DNA from: Fusarium oxysporum f. sp. lycopersici 4287
Lineage: Eukaryota > Ascomycota > Sordariomycetes > Hypocreales > Nectriaceae
DNA: 64,000 nt
Assembly (NCBI RefSeq): GCF_000149955.1
Contig: NW_017264846.1
Span: 1 to 64,000 of the forward strand
Direction of reading: 5' to 3'
Position 1 is the first letter of the stretch, and each line of letters starts with the position of its first letter. A program made the translations under genes and the position numbers. Below the pieces are notes generated by a model that saw only the letters and a list, made by a program, of their open reading frames with translations, was not told where the DNA came from and ran no database searches. This document shows positions 31,565 to 43,347 of this stretch, piece after piece.

Positions 31565-33275
31565 ATGCCTTCTTTTACTGAAAAGGATATGAGCGCCGCT
31601 CTTCAGATGGTTGCAGAGGGTATGTCAGTGAATAAAGCAGCCGAAGCTAATGGCATCAACCGTTCAACGCTCCAAGGTCGGATCAAAGAAAGTACAACAC
31701 CAAGAGAAGCCTAAAAACCTCGCCAAAAGCTCTCTGATATTCAGGAAAAACATCTGCGAGACTGGATTATTATTCAGGCTGATTTAGGATGCCCTGCATC
31801 ACATCAGCAAGTCAGAGAGTTCGCCAGCAAGATTGCCGTCCGCAACGGCTTCCCAGAAGGCGTCGGAAAGAACTGGTTACAGGGCTTTTTGGGACGAAAT
31901 CCTGATATCAGGACTTTAAAAGGCAAGAAAATTGACTCTGATCGATATCAGGGAGCTTCTTCTGAACTGATAAAGGCATTCTTTATGCTCCTGATGTGTA
32001 ACGGTCACACCTAACCACTACGCCATAGGGCAAAAGATTGGGCTATAACTGCTATTGTAGCAATTACAGTGGTGTGTACAGCTGCTTATAGAGCCTTACA
32101 ACGCTATTACGGGCACGAATCGTAACATGATGATGCCGGCGATACGCCTAGTCAAGCAGGGGAACAGATACAACGTCGACGAAGTTGGAATGATGGAAGG
32201 AATAGGAATGAACGGTCTATTCCTTGGTCATCAGTCAAAGAAGTCAGTACTTATTCGTCAGCCTGGTTCTCGTGCCTGGATTACAATTCTCGAGTGTATC
32301 TCAGCAACCGGGAAAGTCCTGAGACCTACAGTCATTTTCAAGGGGAAAACGGTCCAACAACAACATTTCCCTGAGGATTTTGACTTCCTAGATGACTGGG
32401 AATTCGCCTGTAGTGATAAGTGCTGGACGAGTAATAAATTGGCATTGGTTTGGTTGAGAAAAGTCTTTATTCCATCGACGCAGCCTGAGAATCCAAAAGA
32501 ACCCCGTCTTCTTATTCTTGACGGCCACGGAAGTCATGTTACAGAAGAGTTCCTTTGGGAATGCTATGATAACAATATATATCTGTTATTTCTTCCTGCT
32601 CACGCTTCCCATGTCCTTCAGCCACTAGATGTTGCTGTTTTTGGTCCCCTGAAGAGAGCATATCGTCGACTTCTTTTAGATCTTGTTTCTGTCGCTGATG
32701 ACAGTCACGTCGGCAAGATTACATTTCTATACACTTACGACAAGGCTCGGAGAGAAGCTATCACGAAGTCTAACGCGATTGCCAGCTTCAAAGCCACTGG
32801 GCTGTGGCCTGTCAATCTGGCGAAGGTCCTGATGAACCCGATGGTCACAGAGACACCTTCTCCCGCTGTCACAGCGAATTTGCCGGTTAAAGAGCAGCAT
32901 TCCAGTCTCCTGAAGACTCCCCAGTCGTCTATACAGCTTCGGCGAGCTCTAGACCTAGTCCCAGCTTCTGCAACGCAAGATCCGACTATCAGGCTGCTGT
33001 TCAGGAAGATTGGTAGTCAATTGGACCGTCATAACTTCAATATTGAGCAGCAAAATAGACAAATAAGTGTTCTACAGCGGGAAAATGAAGGAAATCGACC
33101 GAAAAGGCGTAAAAAGGTTATCTATAACCCAAATGCTGAGTTCGCAAAGATTCCAGCGATCAAGAAGGCTCGTGAACAGATGTGGAGGACTTTACAGCCA
33201 GAAAGAACAGCAAATAGGGTTAAGAAATCAAAACTTGAGGATCTTTGTACTCAGTTTCATTTAAATATTCACTAA
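31565..33275 (+). pseudogene. Fot/pogo transposase (DDE_1), interrupted
   Basis: It starts MPSFTEKDMSAALQMVAEGM with a helix-turn-helix (VNKAAEANGINRSTLQGR). Codon 50 is TAA (31712-31714), where CAA would be natural. A CENPB-type segment follows (LGCPASHQQVREFASK). At 31997 a 131-bp solo LTR interrupts it; removing the LTR and one TGATG copy joins AFFMLLM in frame to MPAIRLVKQGNRYNVDEVG. The catalytic domain is otherwise whole: first Asp in YNVDEVGMMEG, second in LLILDGHGSHV, third in HVLQPLDVAVFGPLK. The C-terminus has a basic segment. Two lesions make this copy inactive. Confidence 0.9.
31997..32127. repeat. Solo LTR (131 bp) inside the Fot transposase gene
   Basis: Begins TGTAACGG and ends CGTAACA, i.e. 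the TG...CA ends of an LTR with short inverted termini, and is flanked by identical 5-bp copies TGATG (31992-31996 and 32128-32132). It is the product of insertion followed by LTR-LTR recombination. Its removal restores the reading frame of the host transposase. Confidence 0.85.
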
Positions 33276-33404
33276 CTAAATTTCTATTTAATATAAAAAA
33301 TGTGGTGTTGAGATAATTAGTTAATTGATCATGATATCCGGTTCTTGGTGTTTTGGCCGGGGTGGCCGGTCTGTGGGGGTGGCCAGTCTTTGGGTGACGG
33401 ACGT

Positions 33405-34081
33405 TACTACGCCTAGGCGCGCCTCCACTCCTGAACGCGTAGGCGGCCTCTATTTCATACGCAACAAATTCACCCTGCTTTACCTCCAGCAAAGCTGCAG
33501 AAGCTCGAAATGCTCAGTCTTTATTACAGTTTGCCGGAAGCAGCTATTATGTGTACTAAATGCGGTTTTGCTTTGAGTGCTAAATGCGAAGCCGGACTCA
33601 GGAGCATTTGAGCCGACAGAAAGGATCTACCTATGAACAGGTCTTACCTTCTATTACCCGTCCAACCATTTTTGGCCTGCCTGTAATCAGTTTTTGGTTA
33701 TTGGCTGTCCGTTTTCGGAGCACCACACCGGAATTTGACTGTACATTAGCTCTCAATGGTAGCATTCCTCCCACCGCCTATGATTTTCCTTTTCAAGATG
33801 GGTGGCTTTCACGGATTCGGCATTTTCCCGCTGGTCATCGGTAAGAATCTTGCACCTTACTATATTATGACCATTTCAGTCCACTCAATTACCTCAACGC
33901 CAAAACCAACTACACACATCTTGCATGGCCTACCTCGAGCATTCATCACTTGTGCTTTTTCTGTTATTCATTGTTCATATTTAAAGTCTCAGACGAGCAT
34001 ATTATACTAAAGAAATCCCAGAAATCGACCACCAAGCTTTGTTACTAAATTGCGAGTCTTGTCAACAACTAGAATATCAGT
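33405..34081. other. Intergenic, no gene recognised
   Basis: Short frames only. It is the upstream region of the SGNH-like gene. Confidence 0.4.
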
Positions 34082-35613
34082 ATGAACAGATTCTGCGGCC
34101 GAAACTTTATCCCAATTCGAGCCCCGTTCATTTGGCGTGGTGTACACAAAGTTATCCTCCATATCGCCGCCATCTTGCTTATGAGTTGGTTGATTTTTAG
34201 GCTTCTAGGTAATATTTTATCAGACAAGCAAATCAGAGATGAGAATGGGGCAATATATCATTGGGGACAATACGAGCCAGAATATAAAAGAAATTTGAGG
34301 ATTGTGGTGTTCGGCTCGCCTGATGTCTATGGCAACATTCGAGACTTTTCCTCCAAGCGCAAGCCATGGACGGAGGAGTTATGTCACAAGGTAAATCATC
34401 ATCTTCCAGGTTGTTAATTGTTTCTCTAACTCAGGGATAGCTCAAATGCACCACATATCTATCGTTTGTGCCACAGGATCAGCCAAGCAGAGGTGTTGTC
34501 AGTAATGACCTCTACGACAAAGGAGTCCAGGATCTTCTCAACATTACGAAGCACACGGACGTGGAAGAGAAGCCTGCTTTAGACTTTAATTACATAGCTA
34601 AGCATTATCCAACTCCATTCGAGGTTCCCGACCTAGCCAGTCAAGTAAACCACTTTCTTACGACGCCGGCACAAAAACACATATCACACGCCACGATTTG
34701 GATTTTTGGTTTCGGTACATGGGAGATTTGGAACATGGCAGCAATGCCAAGAACTACGTCAAAGGATATCATCACATCCATGGTCAGATCTATAATTGAT
34801 CAGGCTGAAATACTCTATGAAAAGTCGCTCGACCAAAAGATCATTACCGGCTCTGACTCTTGGAGAGAATCGAATGGGCCTCTGACTGAAGAATCAACAG
34901 CATCCAATACTTTGAAAGAAGTTACGAGAAGCAAGGCTGGGTGCTTTCTTCTCTTGGTACCTACGTTATTCGACATTTCCCTAACGCCCGGATGGCAAGG
35001 TAGATTAAAGCCACCGATGCCTAATAGCCTGGCCGAACAGACTCGAAATGCTGCAGAACTGACCGATTTCTGGAACCAGGAGATTGGTTCTGCAGTTGCC
35101 GAGTGGAACCAAAGGACAACAAAAAAGCCCAAAAGGATTGGTTCAAAGCACTTTCAAACACCAAATAAGGGCAAGAAGACCGACATTACCGGGTCGATTC
35201 AGCGTAGTAAAGATGCCAAAGATCCAGCTTCAAAGGAACATCAAGACGAGAGTATCTTCCAGAACCTATCCCCTAGACGTAGCGGGCTAGTGATTGAAGT
35301 TGGTAGGGCAGTTCTCGACGCCATGGCTGAGATTGAGATTCAACATGCAAAAGATCTGGACTCAACAGGGCAGGAGAAACTAGCACAGAACGGCTCAATG
35401 TTGTACTCTGAAGTCTGGACGCCATGTATTCAAGGTGACATAACTGGTCTTACTGTTGATATGGGGAAGATGAAAGCGAATTGCGATGTTGAGAACAAAC
35501 ATCTATTCTATGACTCTTTCACTATTAACTATCTGGCCTCAAGAAATGTAATAGATAGTATTCTACAAGACGTTGAGGGCCAGTTATTAAATTTAAGCAT
35601 GAAAGGCAAATGA
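34082..35613 (+). CDS. Membrane-anchored SGNH/GDSL-like hydrolase-family protein
   Basis: Two exons (34082-34390, 34441-35613) separated by a 50-bp GT-AG intron give 493 aa. Residues about 25-45 form one transmembrane segment (VILHIAAILLMSWLIFRLLG). The core starts LRIVVFGSPDVYGN, continues across the intron as TEELCHK/LKCTTYLSFVPQ and SNDLYDKGVQDLLN, and includes a strand with ATIWIFGFGTWEIWNMAAMP. This resembles fungal SGNH-like membrane proteins. The expected nucleophile block (FGDS/GGD) is altered to FGSPD, so catalysis is uncertain. The middle region (about residues 310-370) is low complexity and lysine-rich. The family is inferred from overall pattern. Confidence 0.6.
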
Positions 35614-38013
35614 TATACAGAAGATAGTATTCTGCACAAGGAACATCGCTTACTTGACTAATGTTTAATCTGTCTTAAGTATTAATATTAGTTAATACCT
35701 AGCATTAAAAACGTATAAAAGTATATAAATTGCTAATTGTAAGAGAATAGGCATAAGGTTATGACTAAGTATTTAATCTCTTCTGCTTATGGATTCTTTT
35801 TACTATATATTTATAGACAAAGAAATTAGGAGACAGATGTACACTGAATCATTTAGTCATAATAGTATTTTATGAAAGCTTTTAATAAAATGGCTATTAG
35901 TCCTTGCCCCTGATGTAACTGCGTCTTGCGCTATAGAAGCTCCTAAGGCTGGGCTGGTCTTAATCAGGAGAGGAGATCCAGAGGTGCCTAGCAGTCTAGG
36001 AACAAAAGAATCCATGACTTTCTAGGAGTTTCTAGAACTCCTAAATAGGCTTGTCGGTTTGTAAGTCAATAAGGCCGCCTGCTCAGACAGAAAGATATTA
36101 AATCAAGATTTTAATACACCTGGGTACTTGACGCTTACCTCGTACAGCCTCTATGAGTGTTACAAGGGTTTTACTCGGCTAAATTGTAAGGGATTGCAAA
36201 TATTTAGTATTGCAGAACTATGAGGTTTTTTCCAAATATATATAATAGCTAGATTAACTCAAGCATATGTATTTGATTTCGCATTATCTCATCCTCTAGG
36301 CTTAGTTAGCCGCCAAGCAAAGTACCTAACAGACAGCTATAAGCAAATTTATAAACACCGCTATAAATCAAGGTGTATATAGAGTTATAACCCGGTATAT
36401 TCTTAGTATAATTAATGTTAAGAAGCCTAGGGCCAGAGGCAAGCTTATATCTGCATAAAATGGCGGGAAATAAATATATACATCAAGATACTAGCCTCTT
36501 TCGAGTATTAAAGGAGTAAACAGAGAAGCGTACAAGTCTCAACAGGAAACAACATCATATTAGACCCAATATCCGGCCCTAAGAAAACCAGCACTGTCAA
36601 GGCAGAGGCGGGCTTATCTAATCGGAAAAACTATAGGTTCTATCGACAAATGTCAAGTAGAAACGGCCCAGGCCATCACCCAGCGATCTAAATAATCTTT
36701 CTGAACCAGGCGTAATCAGGATAACAAGAGATATTAAATGCTATTAAAAAGGAGGCTGGTTTAGCCATACTAGTCCTTGGGACCCACCGGCAAGTGGAAA
36801 CAGTTTATCTGAGAATTTGAACAATAAAAAGCAACTTATATAGACTTTACGCTGCTAGAACAGTTACTGAAACAGGATGCCACTAAGGAGGAGGATATGT
36901 TGGACTTGTTGTATAGAGAGCAGAGTATACTGCAATATATTAGATAGACTCTGTGGAAGTATATAGCCATCAGCAGTAGCTTCACAATTTAACTAGGCTC
37001 TACATGAAATAGATAAGAGTTTTTTGACTTTTTTCTTTTTTTAAGGAGTCAACGCAATAAGCCCTAGACTACTTCTTGCATAAAGTTCAGGGATTATCGA
37101 CAGAAAAATAATATTGGAAAAAGAAGTCAGATTTATCTAGTCGAGACATTATTATATATCTCGACTGTTTTACTTTCCCTACGTGTTCTATTTACTCGGA
37201 TTTAGAACAATATTTTCTATCTCATCATATATATCTCGACAGAGACACTGCATCAAGATACATAGGATAATACAAAGATAACATGATCTGATGCTGTCAT
37301 ATAGCTTTTCATCAAGTAGCTTGCTAACGATAAAAACTCATATTTAAAGCCGGACTATGAGTGTTTTAGGTCATGATGAGATAAAATGATGTATTACATC
37401 GTATATCTTTTGCATGCTGCTAAACGAGACCCTTCTGTCTTGTGTCGATCATAATGTCTGGAATCCAATCGACTAAATTTGCCTTAGCTATGGAATGGAG
37501 AGTCTAGGAATGAAATATTTAGAATTTTATAAGTTTAATCGGAGGCAAAAGGCTGCAGGGAAATCTGACGTCTGCACACAGATATAACACTGGCTGTAAA
37601 GACTAACTATGTCGATTGTTTCATGGCTTAAACCCAGAACCAGGTCTGCATACTGCTAATTTCCCGAAGTCTATTATGACCATGCATTAACTCTGAAAGA
37701 TATAGGTCAGCTTTGTTGCTAATTGCGTACAAGATATATAATAGGAATGCAAATAAGCCACAATATTTGGTCTGAGCATGTTAAGCTTGATGCTACGTCA
37801 TACATCACCAAGCTAAGATCTTAAGGCAAAATTCATTAGAATTAGACAAGGATTTGTAGTACATAAGGGCCATTAACTCCTCAACTGACTCTTTCTCAGC
37901 TACTTTTATTACCACTCTCTTCAGCTATTATTTAGAACTACAATATTTGCCTTGTTAGCAATCAGTTATTACACCACTGGGTATTATATCTATAAAAGGC
38001 TCAGTATAACAAC
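35614..38013. other. AT-rich region, no intact gene
   Basis: About 2.4 kb of AT-rich sequence with stops in every frame. Some stretches (36480-36960) have gag- or ORF-like phrases but no readable domain. It looks like mutated repeat DNA. Confidence 0.4.
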
Positions 38014-38295
38014 ATGAAGGTACCTCTTCAACTTCTCACTGTATGCCTTGGAGCGCCTGCTGCCGCCTACCCCCCAAACGATAAGAAGCTCAGTAGCACA
38101 GTTAATGTCGCTGTTGCTCTACCAACCACTACAGCCCTGTCCTGGATGTCTAAATGGTTCTCTAAAGACTCCAACGCATACAAATGCTTCGAAAACCTGA
38201 ATAATTGTTTGAACAACAGCTTGATTGACAACTCAACTAACAACGCGGCTTGCGCTTCAAACTACATGGCATGTACTAAGAATACTATCATTTAA
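38014..38295 (+). CDS. Small secreted protein (93 aa)
   Basis: Signal peptide at residues 1-18 (MKVPLQLLTVCLGAPAAA). The mature part is about 75 aa and ends with four regularly placed cysteines (KCFENLNNC ... ACASNYMAC), which could form two disulfides. Asn-rich linker. A TATA-like ATATCTATAAAAGG lies about 30-40 bp upstream. No known domain. It sits isolated in an AT-rich block, a common setting for fungal effector candidates, but function is unknown. Confidence 0.55.
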   Translation: MKVPLQLLTVCLGAPAAAYPPNDKKLSSTVNVAVALPTTTALSWMSKWFSKDSNAYKCFENLNNCLNNSLIDNSTNNAACASNYMACTKNTII

Positions 38296-38925
38296 GAAGA
38301 AGATAGGGTCAGTACTACCGAATGAAGCTTTGTTACAGTAAGATATAATTCTAATGAGTGTATAAATTAAAGGAGTAAAGAAAGAGAAGGAGTCATATAG
38401 CATAGGCCGTTTCTTTACATCCGTCTTTCTCTTTCTTAGGACAAACGAGTATTATTAGTTTGATGAAAGATGGCATAAGACATAACACTCAGTGATATAA
38501 TGTGTTACATCTATTGTTGAATAAATAAATCATTATTTGGTTTTATCTTTTAGGTTAAAATTCTATGCGGAGAGATTATAAGCCCTAGGGTTTCATTCTT
38601 CTTGAATATACACTAATTCTCTAAAAGCCATCGAGTAGACAGAATATAACTAAATAAAACCTTTTATAATAGTAAATAGTACTAAAACTAGACAGAAATA
38701 TTAGTTATATCTTAATATAAGATGGGATATATAGCTGTACTTCTTATGATATATCTTCAAGACTCTGACCTTAATACATTTACTTTTTGTAAATCCCACA
38801 TACCTGCTCTTTAATCTCTTGCTAACAGTAAAATTCTTTCCCTTTCCTTGCACTTACTCTGAACCATATCCTAATACTTATTAGCGCTGCAGTTACATGA
38901 GTACTACTAATAATAATCTATATCT
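38296..38925. other. AT-rich intergenic, no gene
   Basis: No supported coding region between the secreted-protein gene and the pseudogene. Confidence 0.4.
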
Positions 38926-39351
38926 TTATATATACTTGACTTCCTCTTCGTATATTATAGGCAACTGTTCCGCGTCATTGTAATTGCTACAATAGAAGGC
39001 ATTGTCCAATCTTTTGTATTGTGGCATACTGGCAACGTCACAATTCGAACACGACATTGCTACAAAATCCACCAGACTTTCTCGGGCTTTTTGCTCCTGA
39101 GATGGTTTAACACCAATTCCGACTGGCCTGTTCAGGGCTAGGAGTGACGTGCAAGCGAGGTTTGGGTTTTGGACCCAAGCCCAAAGACTCTGGCACTCCC
39201 CTATGCCCTGGATGTAACGCGGGACCTCCTTAGTTACAAAGATACATAGTTAATTATCTTGCGTATCTAAAGATCTGAGACCTACTTGATCAGCATAAAG
39301 GTCTACAGTCCGTCTTGTAATCAAGTCTGCGCTTATGTCATCACAGTCCAT
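38926..39351 (-). pseudogene. Broken cysteine-containing hypothetical protein
   Basis: One continuous minus-strand frame from ATG 39349-39351 to TAA 38926-38928 is interrupted only by TAA at codon 34 (39250-39252). Before it: DLITRRTVDLYADQVGLRSL. After it: EVPRYIQGIGECQSLWAW, then KARESLVDFVAMSCSNCDVA and NAFYCSNYNDAEQ. The even protein-like composition on both sides of the stop suggests a gene with CAA changed to TAA. I do not recognise the family. No signal peptide is visible at this start, so a 5' exon may be missing. Confidence 0.4.
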
Positions 39352-40933
39352 TCCCTATATAAGGAAATGGTGACCAATTCTCTCTCACTTTTTGTCACGT
39401 TATCGAGCAGTCAGGCGATCTGACGATGCATTCAAGACAAAGCCTTAGGCAAAGACGATATTAACGGAACCGTCACTTTTGCTGGGCTTGAGGACCCTAC
39501 AGGTCCTTCACTACTTCATCTTTTTAACCAGGCATGTTTTTGGGGATTCCCCTCTTTCAGACACACACTCTTTTTTATTCAAGCCACTAATCGCTTACAT
39601 GGACACAAGTCAGCTACCTCAACTTAATCAGGTTAACTAAGGTCACAAGAGGGTAAATCCGAGTCAAATGCTAATTCAAGTGACCTCATAAAATTCCACA
39701 ACCAACTGCTTCTTCTGCGACTATTTGGGGTAAAAGTCTGGGAACGCGGAGAGCTTGCTTTAAGTATTGGGCTTTACAGCAATCAAAGTAAATAGGAGAT
39801 ATATAGCTAACATCTACGATTTGAAAATTGCGATCAGAAAGAAGAATACGCGGGGGCGCCCACTTTGAACACGCATTACAGCATACGGTCTGCCAGTCAG
39901 AAAAGATGACCAATCAGGCTACGCCAGTGACAGGTTCCAGGCAGGAGACTTAGATCCAGTTAAAAACAAGAACATACTCCACGTGCATTTACGGACCAAT
40001 CTTTGAACACAAGAATTTCCCACTAACCCGCATTCGTACAGTGGGATGCAACAAGTTTGAATACCGGGCGTTTATCTTCTTTCGCCGCTAGCCTCTTTGA
40101 GCCAGCTACCACGTGCATATCAGCTTTTGCACAGCTAATAAGTATATAGTGATTGGCTAGATTGAGCTTCTTCTTCAGATTAGAAGCAGGCTGAACTCCA
40201 AATAGGCTAGACAGGGGGTTATCAGCACTTCAAAAGGTATTCAAACTTATTACATCCCACTGTATTGAGTGTTTAGATGATCTAGAGTTCTTTGGCTGCC
40301 CACCTTGTACATCACACAAAATAAAGATCTAAAAATTGATTCGCAGCTAGCCTTACCCCACCACATAAATCACGTAGTAAAATTCCGTAGGAAACCAATG
40401 CCGTTTATGGCCTAGTGAAACCTCTCAATTCCATAGTTGTAGACTAAAGGCATACTTCAACCTAGGCTGGATTACCAAACTTGCACGGCCTACGACACTA
40501 AATAGTTGGGCTCCAAGCTAGCCTTATTAATTGTATTGATCTCATAAATATGCCCCATTGGGAGATAGTGCCGATGAAATGCAGAACCATTCCAGTCTGT
40601 TAAAGCGAACGCACGGATCAGTAGTAAAGCTCGTTCAATCGGCCTAACCCAGTCAGGTCTTGGCTATCGACGGAAACGCCATTTGCCGGGAATGACGGCG
40701 CGACAGAGAGAAGAATGTTGTGTCAGGTGTGGATAAGCATCAGTAGACTAGCTTCTTTACCCCCAGGCACTCCGGATCTCTCGCGTGCGGGCATTCATCT
40801 GCTCAGAATCACCACCAGTACCACAAAATAATAGGACAGAGAGTATTCAGGCGCTTCTGGGTGTTGATAGTTCCCTTTCTCTCTTCTCCTGCTGCTTCGA
40901 TCATCAGCTGAACTTCTCGTATAGAGATGTAAC
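39352..40933. other. Intergenic, one unrecognised open stretch
   Basis: A plus-strand frame at about 39430-39620 reads DINGTVTFAGLEDPTGPSLL but has no start codon and no known domain. Otherwise noncoding. Confidence 0.3.
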
Positions 40934-41806
40934 ATGCAGTCTCCCACCACGTGGATGATAGAACCCTCAGTATTGCCCACTGATATGGAGGGCTGCTCAA
41001 GCTTTGGGGCACCTCACTTTCCAGAAGCCCTTTTATGGAAGCAATGGTGGCCGTCAGGCCAGCTGATACAGTTTGACTTGAGGGAGGCCAAGAGGAGCAC
41101 GTCAGACAATGTTTATACGCAGACTGGCAATCTTATCGACGGCTATTTACATGACTACAACATTGATTCGACACGCCGTCGGCATTACACCAGCCATGAG
41201 ATGAGTCATGCAAATTCGTGGAACGGCTTGAATTCTGATGTAGAACGTACAACCCTGTTTACGGTTGCTGAGCCTGAGATTTTCAAGGAATCACCTGGCC
41301 AGGGCCACCCGAACTTGCCCTCAATCCAAACGACAACACATCGAAAGACAAATTGTTACTCTGACGACCCGACATTTTGTGACTTTACTGGACGGACCCC
41401 TCAGGGTAGTAGATATATCGATCCCCAGCCAAATAAAGAGGAAAAGTCGTCCCCCGTTCGTGGCACAAATAGTAGTAGCAGTTTCCAACACGGGAATGAT
41501 CGTATGAAGAGAATGCGGAAAGGAAACAAAGCATCAGCCAATAAGCTCTACGCCAAGTTCGCCAAGCGGAGGGAAGAACGGCAAGGGCTTGAGTCCAGCA
41601 TGCAGAACCTGGAGAAGATCCACCGCGATCTTTCTAACTGTGTGGCCAACCTGACATTCGAGGTATATGAGCTTAAGATGCAACTTTTACATCAGTCAGG
41701 GTGTAATTGCACCCTCATGCAGAACTACCTCATTCACGAATCAGGTCGATATATTCAGGCACTAGAAGCAAAGTCACAACAAGAAGCCTCACATTGGCGG
41801 TTGTAG
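40934..41806 (+). CDS. bZIP-like protein with degenerate basic region
   Basis: Single-exon protein of 290 aa from ATG at 40934. The C-terminal part matches the bZIP paralogs at 23318 and 21707: a zipper-like helix (LESSMQNLEKIHRDLSNC, VANLTFEVYELKMQLLHQSG) followed by CNCTLMQNYLIHESG, the counterpart of CECALIQRYVASEA. The basic region is replaced by KGNKASANKLYAKFAKRREE: the Asn is kept but the invariant Arg of N-x7-R is Tyr. DNA binding in the usual way is therefore doubtful, while dimerisation seems possible. The N-terminal 190 residues share little with the paralogs. It may be a decaying copy or a dimerisation-only regulator. Confidence 0.55.
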   Translation: MQSPTTWMIEPSVLPTDMEGCSSFGAPHFPEALLWKQWWPSGQLIQFDLREAKRSTSDNVYTQTGNLIDGYLHDYNIDSTRRRHYTSHEMSHANSWNGLNSDVERTTLFTVAEPEIFKESPGQGHPNLPSIQTTTHRKTNCYSDDPTFCDFTGRTPQGSRYIDPQPNKEEKSSPVRGTNSSSSFQHGNDRMKRMRKGNKASANKLYAKFAKRREERQGLESSMQNLEKIHRDLSNCVANLTFEVYELKMQLLHQSGCNCTLMQNYLIHESGRYIQALEAKSQQEASHWRL

Positions 41807-43347
41807 AATCTGATGCAACTCAGGCAAAGATGAAAATAGTAGTTAGATGGCTTAAGAATTGCAAACACCATTGCATAGCTTGTGGAAAACTCATTATTAA
41901 GAGAGATTCTACCTAATGGTATTATCATTTCACGATATTATTCGTCGTTTGAGGACAGGGATCTAATTGGTTTACTTACCACAGAGTATTCTTGTATCGT
42001 TTTCTACTGCTTCTTGTCAAAGTTTGCGCCGCAGAGAGGTTATCATTGTCCTACTTTGTTCAATAGCAGCTTTCCTCACTTCAATGCACAATCTGTTTTG
42101 TATTTAATCTGGAAGTCAGGAGGGTTAGGTTCGAAGATAACGTCCATGTGTCTCTGATCTTAGGTTTACGACATATTTTGGAAGGAGTCGAGTAGTGTAA
42201 TACAGCCTGTCTTGTAAACTGCCAGAAGCAGCCATCATAAGTACGGTATGCGGATTTCTCTAAGCCACAGACGAGCACCGGAGCATTGATGCAAAGTATG
42301 ACACTTTCAGAGTACAAGAGAGCTGTTGATGTAAGCACTGCAGTCTTGATTTAACTAGCTAGAAATGTCCGACGGATCACCTCAGGGCTTAACACCGTGA
42401 TAAGTCACAGCTCATAGCCTGAGAACAAACTCGGCAGTGCTTGCTAGAAAATCATAGCAAGCGAGATGTTCTACTCCAGGGCTGAATAGGGAACAACACT
42501 TAAAGGTCACGGCATATCAGTGCTCATAATTACTTCAGAGTAAGGTCCATACTAGCAACATCCTTCTGTAAGCCAGTCCTGATCCCGTCAAGCTCCTTGC
42601 ACGAACTTGTTTCAAAAAGAACATGCCCATTCAAGCAACCAGCATAGTCTAATACAAGAAAGTCTGCGTCTAGGCTAGTTATGCTTCATTGCTGGCCTTA
42701 TACATACCATATTTCCCATCGTTGTTCCTTTACGCATATAAGCAGCTATTATCGGGCTTTCAGTAGCGACTAGTCTCCTTCCGAATACTCAGTGATAAGT
42801 GGCAACGCTCTCAGTGTTTTGCTAAGAGGTACTTGTCCATAAGGAACAATTGTTGCAGGCTGGACATTGACGGTCAAAGCCTAAGTCGTCTGGTTTATCA
42901 ATCAGACTGGTGATATTTGAACGCGATCTCGGTGGCATAATATTGGTGTGCATTAGCTAGTTTCGAGATGCAATGCTGCCGCAGAGTCTGGGATAGATTC
43001 CCAAAGCAACCCATGTAACTCAAAAATAAGCATGAAAATTAAAAGTCTCTACTCAATAGCCGCGCATAGTCTTGCCTATTAGCATGCAGCTCGTAAGGAA
43101 CTTCACTTACTTTAACTCAAACGTTAAAGAATTTCAGTTACCAGTCACTTGGGGGCGACATTATATAAATGCCTGTAAGTAAGGCATCATAAAGTTTGCC
43201 AACTAGACTCCAACACAATAACCATATCGTTCGGACTTCCATGCATAATCAGGCGCCAAACACCATCACAATCGAACCCTAGTCCTTAGGTTGCAGGTAA
43301 ATTATACTCCGCTTAAATCTTCCCGGTTGGGTTGCAAACATACATTA
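41807..43347. other. Intergenic, no gene recognised
   Basis: About 1.5 kb without a supported gene. Confidence 0.4.

Larger units (their letters stand above)
31421..33404 (+). mobile_element. Fot/pogo-type DNA transposon (1984 bp)
   Basis: Perfect 40-bp terminal inverted repeats: ACGTCCGTCACCCAAAGACT begins the left end at 31421, and its complement ends the element at 33404. TA duplications flank it (31419-31420 and 33405-33406). It carries one transposase gene, interrupted by a solo LTR (31997-32127) and one nonsense codon. Identical termini suggest recent mobility, perhaps in trans. Confidence 0.9.

Noticed and set aside
31997..32127. tRNA-like A-box (TGGCGTAGTGG on the minus strand) suggesting a tRNA gene or SINE
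   Set aside because: The A-box and the weak B-box-like motif are in the wrong order for a tRNA or SINE, while TG...CA ends and the TGATG duplication explain the segment as a solo LTR.
36480..36960. gag-like phrases in the AT-rich block
   Set aside because: Too many stops in all frames and no motif that can be named.
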